This document shows, piece by piece, positions 23,136 to 30,219 of a DNA stretch of 40,095 nt. The notes below the pieces were generated by a model that saw nothing but the letters and a program-made list of their open reading frames with translations, did no database searches and was not told the origin of the DNA. Both the position numbers and the translations under genes were made by a program. The stretch spans positions 1 through 40,095 of the forward strand of contig UPZS01000017.1 in NCBI GenBank assembly GCA_900538905.1, given 5' to 3'. Origin of the DNA: an uncultured Sutterella sp. Lineage in GTDB: Bacteria > Pseudomonadota > Gammaproteobacteria > Burkholderiales > Burkholderiaceae_F. Position 1 is the stretch's first letter; the number at the start of each line of letters is the position of its first letter.

Positions 23136-23948
23136 TCAGGAAAATGTCTCTTTTTCCGACGGAAATTCTCCTCCTTTGACAGCTTCATCGTATGCGTTAA
23201 AGGCGGCACGCATCGTATCACCCACCTGAGCAAAGCGACGCACGAATTTCGGACCATAGTCACAATACTGACCAAGCATATCCTGCGTCACGAGTACCTG
23301 CCCGTCGCAATTCACGCCCGCTCCGATGCCAATCGTCGGAATATGCAGCGTCTGCGTGATTTCGGCGGCCAGCGCAGCAGGCACACATTCGAGCACAACA
23401 GCAAAAGCCCCCGCCTCCTGCACTGCCAGAGCATCCTGAAACACACGCTCGGCCGCTTCGTCGCCTCTGCCTTGCACTTTAAAGCCGCCAAACTGCATCA
23501 CCGACTGCGGTGTCATACCGACATGCCCCATCACGGGGATGCCGGCGGCCACAATCCTTTCAATCGTTTCTCGGATAGCTTTGCCACCTTCGAGTTTGAC
23601 AGCATTGCAATGCGTTTCCTTGAGAATGCGTCCCGCATTGCGCACGGCGTCTTCGACCGTTACCTGATAGCTCATAAAGGGCATATCAACCACGACCATC
23701 GTATTTTTGACGCCACGAACCACAGCCGCTCCGTAAGTGATCATGTCCTCGACAGTCACTGCAAGCGTATCCGGATAGCCCAGCATGACGTTTCCGAGGC
23801 TATCGCCCACGAGAATCGCGTTCACTGAACTTTCTTCAATCAGTCGCGCCGTCGTGTAGTCGTAACACGTAAGCATCGAAATGCGCTTGCCTTCGGCTTT
23901 CATAGCGCCGAACGTGGCAACCGTCGTTTTTATTTTCTGCGTGGTCAT
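23136..23948 (-). CDS. panB: 3-methyl-2-oxobutanoate hydroxymethyltransferase
   Basis: Predicted 270 residues. PanB makes ketopantoate from 2-oxoisovalerate and methylene-tetrahydrofolate. Motifs: MLTCYDYTTARL, VGDSLGNVMLGY, GHVGMTPQSV and VLECVPAALA with the catalytic Glu. The start at ATG 23948 is chosen over an upstream TTG at 23963 that would overlap holB. Ketopantoate reductase (panE) is not in the window. Confidence 0.95.
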   Translation of the reverse strand: MTTQKIKTTVATFGAMKAEGKRISMLTCYDYTTARLIEESSVNAILVGDSLGNVMLGYPDTLAVTVEDMITYGAAVVRGVKNTMVVVDMPFMSYQVTVEDAVRNAGRILKETHCNAVKLEGGKAIRETIERIVAAGIPVMGHVGMTPQSVMQFGGFKVQGRGDEAAERVFQDALAVQEAGAFAVVLECVPAALAAEITQTLHIPTIGIGAGVNCDGQVLVTQDMLGQYCDYGPKFVRRFAQVGDTMRAAFNAYDEAVKGGEFPSEKETFS

Positions 23949-23959
23949 CAATTGGATTC

Positions 23960-24988
23960 TCAAATATTGCGCGCGTAGGAAATCAAAAGCGCTTCAATCA
24001 TTGTTTTTGCGTTGAGCGGATGTTCGGCAACGCGTCGGATATCGCGCACCGAATTAATCCAAGTATAGAGTCCAGCCGGGCTGGCAGCTTGTGCAATAGC
24101 TTTAATTTCTTCAGCAAATTCAGGAAAGTACTGTGGGTCACAGCCAACCTTAGCACTTGCCAGATCCCAACCCCAACGCGACAAAAAGAGTGCGGCAGCA
24201 GAAAGCGTCACGTCCTTGTCAGCAACAGAAAGCGCTTGCGCGGGAGGTGCTGCACGACCAAGTTTCAAATAGGCAAGAAAGCGCTCGCGCATCTCGTCCG
24301 ACAAACGGAACCTCGCGTCTTCGTCAAACACCGCAAGCGGCATGCCGCCCGCTTCGGTCAATTTTCGTTCAGCCTCCTGCACACCTTGACTTTTGAGCCA
24401 TTCGAGCGACTGCTCCCTAGTGGGAGCACCCGCACGAATCAGACGGCAGCGGGAACGAATCGTCGGCAGAACGCGGTCAATTTCATCGGCCACAAGCATA
24501 AACACGGTGTTTTCCGGCGGTTCTTCAAGACTCTTTAGAAGCGAAGCTGCTGCTTCGGCGCGGATGCGATCTGCCGGATACACCAAAACGATACGAACGC
24601 CGCCTTCGTGACTTTTAAGATTTAAAAAGTCGGTAAGCGCTCGTGTCTGATGAATCAGAATTTCTCGATAAACGGTCTTGCGGTCGCTGGCTGCAGTATC
24701 GGGCGGCACAAAAGGAATTTCGCGTGGCAGACTTTCGGCTTCGCTTACCACATAGCGAATGTCGGGGTGCGTTCCAGCATGGACTAGATGACAGCCGTGA
24801 CAACGTCCACAAGGCGTACCGTCGGCCGCGGGCTGCGTGCACAGAAGCGACTTTGCAAAAGCCTGAACCAGATCGAAAATACCCGCACCTCGCGGACCGT
24901 AGACAAGAAGTCCGTTGGGCAGTTTGCCTCTTAAATCAAGAAGCGATTTTTCAAGCGCATCCTGCCAAGGGTAAAGCTTAAGCGACAT
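23960..24988 (-). CDS. holB: DNA polymerase III subunit delta'
   Basis: Predicted 342 residues. HolB is part of the clamp loader that puts the beta clamp on DNA. It shows a modified P-loop GPRGAGIFDLV, a zinc module CGRCHGCHLV with an upstream Cys near residue 54, and the SRC motif in IRSRCRLI. The start at 24988 overlaps the tmk stop (TGATG) and has AAAGGA 8 bases upstream; an in-frame ATG at 24997 would sit right on that ribosome site and is rejected. Confidence 0.93.
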   Translation of the reverse strand: MSLKLYPWQDALEKSLLDLRGKLPNGLLVYGPRGAGIFDLVQAFAKSLLCTQPAADGTPCGRCHGCHLVHAGTHPDIRYVVSEAESLPREIPFVPPDTAASDRKTVYREILIHQTRALTDFLNLKSHEGGVRIVLVYPADRIRAEAAASLLKSLEEPPENTVFMLVADEIDRVLPTIRSRCRLIRAGAPTREQSLEWLKSQGVQEAERKLTEAGGMPLAVFDEDARFRLSDEMRERFLAYLKLGRAAPPAQALSVADKDVTLSAAALFLSRWGWDLASAKVGCDPQYFPEFAEEIKAIAQAASPAGLYTWINSVRDIRRVAEHPLNAKTMIEALLISYARNI

Positions 24989-25599
24989 CACAACCATCCT
25001 TTCGCTTCGTTCAGAAGCTGAGCTGTGATCACTTCCGGCGTCTGGCCGGCATCAAGCACAAAAAAACGCTCGGGAGATGCCGCAGCACGCGCCAGATAGG
25101 CTTCGCGCACACGAGTAAAGAAATCGCAATCCTGCGTCTCAAAACGATCGGCCGTGCGAGAGAGAGCCAAACGGCAGGCTGCCGTGCGGGGATCCAAATC
25201 AAAGAGCACCGTCTTGTTTGGTTGAAACCCTTTTTGCACGATGGCTTCAAGTTGCAGAACATTCTCGGCGTCATAGCCTTTGGCGCCTACTTGATAAGCA
25301 TAAGTAGCGTCCGTAAAACGATCGGAGAGCACCCAGGCGCCCCGTTCAACGGCAGGCAGAATCACGTCGCGGATGTGCTGTGCACGTGAGGCGAAAAAGA
25401 GCAACGTCTCGGCGGTCACATCCATATCGTCATTTAGCAGCATGGCCCGAATTTTTTCTCCGAGCGGCGTGCCGCCCGGCTCACGCGTGCGAACGACTTC
25501 GATGCCGTGATCAAGAAGAAAACGATGCAACGCTTCAATTTGAGTGGTTTTCCCTGCGCCGTCGATTCCTTCAAAAGTGATGAATTTTCCTCGTTCCAT
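24988..25599 (-). CDS. tmk: thymidylate kinase
   Basis: Predicted 203 residues. Tmk phosphorylates dTMP to dTDP. Motifs: P-loop FEGIDGAGKTTQI, the DR(F/Y) motif in LSDRFTDATYAYQ, and a TREPGGTPLGE segment. Length is typical. It begins 6 bases after the mltG stop and is coupled to holB by TGATG, the conserved mltG-tmk-holB order of proteobacteria. Confidence 0.97.
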   Translation of the reverse strand: MERGKFITFEGIDGAGKTTQIEALHRFLLDHGIEVVRTREPGGTPLGEKIRAMLLNDDMDVTAETLLFFASRAQHIRDVILPAVERGAWVLSDRFTDATYAYQVGAKGYDAENVLQLEAIVQKGFQPNKTVLFDLDPRTAACRLALSRTADRFETQDCDFFTRVREAYLARAAASPERFFVLDAGQTPEVITAQLLNEAKGWL

Positions 25600-25605
25600 G
25601 ATCTC

Positions 25606-27447
25606 TCATCGTGCGTCATTCTGACGCTTTTGCATAGCGCGAGCTTTACGAGCCGGCGCCTTTTGATATTTTTCGACCGCGCGGTTGTGTTCCGTCAACG
25701 TCTTGGAAAAATGTGTCGTCCCGTCACCGCGCGCTACAAAGTACAAGAACTTCGTGTCCTCCGGATTCAAAGCGGCGTGAACGGACGCTGCCGAAGGCAT
25801 TGAAATTGGCGTCGGCGGCAGTCCCGCATTGAGGTACGTATTGTAGGGCCCGGGCTGCTGCAGGTCGCGGCGTCGGAGGTTGCCGTCAAAGTTTTCCCCG
25901 AGGCCGTAGATTATCGTGGGGTCGGTCTGAAGCGGCATGCGCAACCGCAAACGGTTGTTGAACACCGAACTCACAAGTGCTCTATCTGTGCGCAGCGACG
26001 TTTCCTTTTCGATGATGCTCGCAAGAATTAAAGCTTCGTATTTCGTTTTAACCGCAGCGAGTGGACTTTTCTTCTCCCACTCTGCATTGAGTATCCTCAT
26101 CTGTTCTCGGTAAGCGGCACGATACACGTCAATATCGGTGAGCCCCGTGCGGAAGCTGTAGGTCTCTGGTGCAAATACACCCTCCAGATGAGGTTCCTGA
26201 ATGCCCAGCACCGAGCGCAACTGCATATCCGACATACCTGCTGTTTTGATCTCAATGTCTGGGAGCGCTGTCACCGCCTTTCTCAAATCCCACAGCGGTA
26301 TGCCGTCGGCAATGCGGAAGGAAAACTTCTCCACATCCGAACGTTGCAGTTTGTCGACAATGTCCGCAAGTGTCATCCCCGGCGTAAAACGATAGCGACC
26401 GGCATGAATCGAAAGCGCCGTTCCCTGCACGCGCAACAGACCGATTAGCGTATCGGGCGAAACGCCGATGCCCGCCTGCGCAATGCGGTTGGCAATTGCG
26501 CGACCTGAAGCTCCCGCCGGGACCGTCACATCAACGTAACTGACGCCTTCGGGCAAATCAACCGAGCGCTTGAAATACCACCAGTACGGCAATGTGCAGC
26601 ACAGCACCACGACGACGAGCACCACCGCCAGCTTGGCCCAGAGGCTCTTGCAAATCTGCGGTAGCAACGGGTTTTCAGTCGTTTCCTTGGTCTTGGAATC
26701 GACAGCACCGGTTTCGTCCGATTCCGGCAAAGACTTCTCGGCGTGTGTTTCGTCCTGAGCCTGGTCCGATTTCGACGCGCTCGCCAGCTCCTTTTTCTCG
26801 GTCTTTTCGAGCGGCTGCACGACTTGTTCAGAATCTTTTGCCTGCTCTTGCGGCGCTTTTTCTTGCTGAGCCCTGGCCGCCGGTATTTCGGCTTCGTCTG
26901 CTCTTACGGGCACAGACAGTTCTTGATCAGACTGTGCTTGCTTGGTTTCCCGCTTTACCGACGCTTCCGTCGCAGAAGGCACCGAAACTGGCTCCTGAGT
27001 CACCGCAGTCGGCGTCTCGACAACACCCCCTTCGCTTTGAGCGGAGACTGCCGGCGCAGAGACCGGCTGTTTATTTTCAATGGAAGCCACCGGCTCGGAC
27101 AAAGTCACAGTCGGTTCCGAGACTTGCGTCATAACGGAGTTTGCTTTGACACTTGTCTTTATTTCAGGCGTCTCGTAGACAGGAGATTCAACTTCTTGAA
27201 TAGAAACTTTCTGCGTCTTGGGCTCAGCCGGAGTTTCGCTCGACGGCTGCTGCGCCACCTTCGTTTTGCGCGACGTCTTGCGAGACGCGGCAGCCTTTTT
27301 CACGCCGGTCGTTTTACGCGCGCGAGGAGCTTTCTTTTCCGCAGTTGATTTACGGGGCTTTCGAGCCGGTTTTTCAGAAGGCTTCTCGGAGCCGGCGCCG
27401 GCCTCATGCGCATTTTCAAGGTTTTTATTGTCAGTCTCGGAACTCAC
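25606..27447 (-). CDS. mltG: endolytic murein transglycosylase MltG with long basic/acidic N-terminal extension
   Basis: Predicted 613 residues; usual MltG is about 340. The C-terminal part (about 270-600) is a normal MltG: one membrane helix (about 270-292, LAVVLVVVVLCC), a LysM-like region, and YceG catalytic core with catalytic Glu480 in ASIIEKETS and LQTDPTIIYGLG. It cuts glycan strands near the membrane. The first about 265 residues are extra and lie on the cytoplasmic side: Lys/Arg/Ala/Pro repeats (about 20-65, such as KKAAASRKTSRKT) resembling bacterial histone H1-like tails, then a Ser/Val/Glu-rich stretch, then an acidic Glu/Asp/Lys stretch up to the helix. ATG at 27447; no internal start with a good site was seen. 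Confidence 0.92.
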   Translation of the reverse strand: MSSETDNKNLENAHEAGAGSEKPSEKPARKPRKSTAEKKAPRARKTTGVKKAAASRKTSRKTKVAQQPSSETPAEPKTQKVSIQEVESPVYETPEIKTSVKANSVMTQVSEPTVTLSEPVASIENKQPVSAPAVSAQSEGGVVETPTAVTQEPVSVPSATEASVKRETKQAQSDQELSVPVRADEAEIPAARAQQEKAPQEQAKDSEQVVQPLEKTEKKELASASKSDQAQDETHAEKSLPESDETGAVDSKTKETTENPLLPQICKSLWAKLAVVLVVVVLCCTLPYWWYFKRSVDLPEGVSYVDVTVPAGASGRAIANRIAQAGIGVSPDTLIGLLRVQGTALSIHAGRYRFTPGMTLADIVDKLQRSDVEKFSFRIADGIPLWDLRKAVTALPDIEIKTAGMSDMQLRSVLGIQEPHLEGVFAPETYSFRTGLTDIDVYRAAYREQMRILNAEWEKKSPLAAVKTKYEALILASIIEKETSLRTDRALVSSVFNNRLRLRMPLQTDPTIIYGLGENFDGNLRRRDLQQPGPYNTYLNAGLPPTPISMPSAASVHAALNPEDTKFLYFVARGDGTTHFSKTLTEHNRAVEKYQKAPARKARAMQKRQNDAR

Positions 27448-27583
27448 GCGGATCGTCTCTCAGAAATGGAATCGGCAGATTCGCCGAAGAATACCAGGGC
27501 ATCGCGCGTTTTAGCTATCGAATCAGGACCGCCAACGGCGTCAAGTCGACCGTGCCGGCTTCAGAGAAAACGAGGAGCTCGAG

Positions 27584-27589
27584 TACAAT
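27584..27589 (+). promoter_or_regulatory. possible -10 box of ygfZ
   Basis: TACAAT lies 80 bases upstream of ygfZ in the mltG/ygfZ divergent gap. The -35 (TTCAGA at 18 bases) is weak. No other gene is seen in 27448-27668. Confidence 0.35.
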
Positions 27590-27668
27590 ACGCGCACATA
27601 GCAAAAGGGCGCCGTTCTCCTCCTTTTTGCGGAGATGCGCCGTTTCAAACCACAGTTTGCGAATCTAA

Positions 27669-28556
27669 ATGACTGATGCGAATTCTACGGTAGGAACGCT
27701 TTCCTGCCTAAGCTCTCTTACGCTCATTACCGTTTCCGGCGCAGATCGTTTCACTTTTTTACAAGGTCAGCTCACCAATGACGTCACCAAGCTCGGCAAC
27801 GAGCTCATGCCGGCCGGGTACTGCTCGCCCAAGGGCCGACTGTTGGCTACGCCGCGCCTGTTCCAGGAAGGCGACACCATCGGCATGATCGTAGCGGCCT
27901 CCAACGCCGACTATCTCGTCAAGCGTCTCAAGATGTACGTGCTGCGCAGCAAGGTGACGATCGAGCGTGCTGCGGATCGTGAAGTGGCAGGTTTTGTCGG
28001 CTCGGCTCCGACAAATCTCGGCGACGGTGCGCTTGTTTTCGAATTGCCCTGCGCTCTGCCGCAGGCGCGCATTGCCGCGGCACTGCCGAGCGGTCTGGGG
28101 CTGGCAATTGTTCCGAAAGGAACGGCTTGCGCCGGCTCGGAACCCCTCTGGTGGGCCGCCTGCGCCGCTGCCGGTCAATCCTGGGTGTTTGGCGAAACAG
28201 CCGAGCGCTTCACGCCGCACGCCGTCAATTTGGATCTCATCGGAGGCATCTCCTTCAATAAGGGCTGCTACACCGGCCAGGAAGTGGTTAGCCGCATCGA
28301 GCACATCGGCAAGACGAACCGCCGTACCGTTTTGCTTGCGGCCAACGATCCGCTTGAACTCGCGCCCGGTACCGATCTGACGGACAATCAGGGCCAAGTC
28401 GTGGCAACGGTGCTCTACGGCGCCAAGCTTGCCGACCGTACTCTCCTTCTGGCAGAAGTCTCCACCGAGACGGCTCAAAGCGAAGTTGCGCTCGATACAA
28501 CAGCGGCAACACTGCACCGCCTGCCCCTGCCCTACGGCTGGACCCGCACCAAATAA
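27669..28556 (+). CDS. ygfZ: folate-dependent Fe-S protein repair factor YgfZ (IbaG-type GcvT family)
   Basis: Predicted 295 residues. YgfZ is a tetrahydrofolate-binding protein of the GcvT fold that helps maintain some Fe-S enzymes, such as MiaB. The signature KGCYTGQEVVSRIEH with the key Cys is present at about residue 198, preceded by INKG-like SFNKG. The N-terminal FLQGQLTNDVTKL and GYCSPKGRLLATPRLF segments are typical. The ribosome site is weak. It is divergent from mltG and followed by map after 46 bases. Confidence 0.93.
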   Translation: MTDANSTVGTLSCLSSLTLITVSGADRFTFLQGQLTNDVTKLGNELMPAGYCSPKGRLLATPRLFQEGDTIGMIVAASNADYLVKRLKMYVLRSKVTIERAADREVAGFVGSAPTNLGDGALVFELPCALPQARIAAALPSGLGLAIVPKGTACAGSEPLWWAACAAAGQSWVFGETAERFTPHAVNLDLIGGISFNKGCYTGQEVVSRIEHIGKTNRRTVLLAANDPLELAPGTDLTDNQGQVVATVLYGAKLADRTLLLAEVSTETAQSEVALDTTAATLHRLPLPYGWTRTK

Positions 28557-28568
28557 GTCAAAAATAAC

Positions 28569-28602
28569 GAGGAAAGCGGCACGGGCCGCTTAAAGAATCA
28601 CC
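28569..28602 (+). promoter_or_regulatory. hairpin between Shine-Dalgarno and map start
   Basis: GAGGA (28569-28573) is directly followed by AAGCGGC-ACGG-GCCGCTT (28574-28591), a 7-bp perfect hairpin, and the ATG follows 11 bases later. Without the hairpin, GAGGA is too far from the ATG; with it folded, the spacing is about 11. A weaker AAAG at 28592-28595 is the alternative ribosome site. Confidence 0.45.
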
Positions 28603-29436
28603 ATGGCAAAGATTACGATCCACACTCCCGAAGAAATCGAGGCGATGCGCCGCGTCGGTTCCGAAGCGGCCGATCTTCTTGACTTCATCACGCCTCACGT
28701 CAAGGCCGGCGTGAGTACTCTGGCGCTCGATGAGCTCATGCTCGACTACACGGTCAACGTGCTCAAGGCAAAGTCCGCCTGTCTGGGGTACAACCCGGGC
28801 GGCAACGGCATTCCCTACCCCCGAGCCACCTGCATTTCCGTCAACAACGTGATCTGCCACGGCATCCCGAGCGAGAAAAAGATTCTTAAAAACGGCGACA
28901 TCGTCAACATTGACGTCACCATTGAAAAGGACGGCTTCTTCGGTGACAACTCGCGTATGTTCATCATCGGCAAGCCCACGATTGCCGGCAAACGCCTTGT
29001 GGAAGCAACCTGGGGCTGTATGTGGGCGGGCATCGAAGAGGTGCGCCCGGGCAAGTGCTTCAATGACATCGGCATAGCATGTCACAACTTCGTCAAACCC
29101 ATGGGCCTTTCGATCGTGCACGAATACGGTGGCCACGGCATCGGTCGTGTTTTTCACGGCGAACCGCATGTCTGCCACGTGCCCATCAGCACGCCGACGG
29201 CCAAATTCGAGCCGGGGATGATCTTTACCGTCGAACCTATGGTAAACGCCGGCAAGCGCCACATCATGGATCTCAACGACGGCTGGACGGTCGTCACCAA
29301 GGACCGCAGTCTGTCGGCTCAGTGGGAGCTTGAAGTGGTCGTGACCGAAACCGGTTACGACATTCTTACCGTTTCCAAGGGCATGCCCGAGCCGCCGACC
29401 TGGGTCAAAGGCTGGAAGAAGCCCAGCTTCGACTAA
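28603..29436 (+). CDS. map: methionine aminopeptidase type I
   Basis: Predicted 277 residues. Map removes the initiator Met from new proteins. The metal ligands are present in order: Asp in VNIDVTIEKDGFFGDNSRM (two Asp), His in EYGGHGIGRVFH, Glu in FTVEPMVN and Glu in QWELEVVVTE. It lacks an N-terminal extension. It is a little longer than the E. coli enzyme at the C-terminus. The usual rpsB-tsf neighbours are not here. Confidence 0.97.
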   Translation: MAKITIHTPEEIEAMRRVGSEAADLLDFITPHVKAGVSTLALDELMLDYTVNVLKAKSACLGYNPGGNGIPYPRATCISVNNVICHGIPSEKKILKNGDIVNIDVTIEKDGFFGDNSRMFIIGKPTIAGKRLVEATWGCMWAGIEEVRPGKCFNDIGIACHNFVKPMGLSIVHEYGGHGIGRVFHGEPHVCHVPISTPTAKFEPGMIFTVEPMVNAGKRHIMDLNDGWTVVTKDRSLSAQWELEVVVTETGYDILTVSKGMPEPPTWVKGWKKPSFD

Positions 29437-29446
29437 ACAAGACTCA

Positions 29447-29478
29447 AAACGGAAGTAGTTGCAACACTGCTCCCGTTT
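29447..29478. terminator. bidirectional terminator between map and the chalcone-isomerase-like gene
   Basis: AAACGGAAGTAG (29447-29458) pairs with CTGCTCCCGTTT (29467-29478) with one mismatch and one G-T pair. CGTTTTGG follows on + and an A-rich stretch precedes it, so it can work in both directions between convergent genes. Confidence 0.7.
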
Positions 29479-29504
29479 CGTTTTGGCTTCCGACTTCTCG
29501 CTCG

Positions 29505-30074
29505 TCAGAGACCGAGCATGCTCTTTTTGAGCTTGTCGTCAATCGCGTTTTCGCCCAGCCAGATTCGCAGGACCGAGTCAAAAAGCTTCTTACCGCCAAT
29601 GTTGTCGGCCACAAGCTTGCCGTTGACAAGCACCGAGGTGGTCTTGCCCGAGAAGTCAAAGTCCACCAGGTCGCCTTCCTTGACGTCGCCGATTTCATTC
29701 ATCGCTTTGATGAGCTTGGCAAGTTCCGGTGCGATTTCTTTGCGGGTTGCCTCATCGGTGTTGTCCTGCAGACCTTCTTCCAAAGCCGAGACAAAGCTCT
29801 TGGCAGAAACGTCACGCAGCAACCCCAGGCGTACGCGCGCAGCACCGTTTTGCTCAAGCACGCCTTGGGCGGTCTGAGCCTTCTGCGGCACGTAAAGGCC
29901 TGCTGCGTATACCTTGAAGAACACCTTCTTTCTCAAGCCTGCGCCGTTGAGCTGCAGCGTCGTCTGACCGACGACAGCGGAGTCTTCGTAGCGAATCGAT
30001 TCGACATTGACATCGGCGCAGACATTGAACGCAAAACCGAACGTCAAAAAGCCCGCGATCACTTTCTTGATCAT
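29505..30074 (-). CDS. secreted chalcone-isomerase-like family protein
   Basis: Predicted 189 residues. An N-terminal signal peptide (KK, then FLTFGFAFNVCA) is probably cut before DVNVE, near residue 20. The rest matches the bacterial chalcone isomerase-like family: GQTTLQLNGAGLRKKVFFKVYAAGLYVP at the N-terminal core and GDLVDFDFS, VLVNGKL, IWLGENAIDDKLKKSMLG at the end. These proteins are periplasmic; most lack the plant catalytic activity and their role is unknown. It is a single-gene unit, convergent with map and divergent from glnD. Confidence 0.88.
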   Translation of the reverse strand: MIKKVIAGFLTFGFAFNVCADVNVESIRYEDSAVVGQTTLQLNGAGLRKKVFFKVYAAGLYVPQKAQTAQGVLEQNGAARVRLGLLRDVSAKSFVSALEEGLQDNTDEATRKEIAPELAKLIKAMNEIGDVKEGDLVDFDFSGKTTSVLVNGKLVADNIGGKKLFDSVLRIWLGENAIDDKLKKSMLGL

Positions 30075-30157
30075 CTTTTTTCCATCCCAGAATCAAAATA
30101 AGGCGAAGTGTGCCTGAACCGACTTCTCTTCGCACGACCGCCTAACCTTTGGTTTCC

Positions 30158-30186
30158 TTTTGCTAAGGCCGCGCACACTCTAGAAT
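30158..30186 (+). promoter_or_regulatory. possible promoter of glnD
   Basis: TTTTGC (30158-30163) and TAGAAT (30181-30186) are separated by 17 bases, 33 bases before the chosen ATG. The -35 is weak. Confidence 0.35.
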
Positions 30187-30219
30187 TTGTCTTTGTCACG
30201 AATTTTGGGAACCCGCATC

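Noticed and set aside
27218..27514. Frames on + opposite the mltG N-terminal extension (Phe/Arg/Ala rich)
   Set aside because: They mirror the repetitive Lys/Arg codons of mltG and have no ribosome site.
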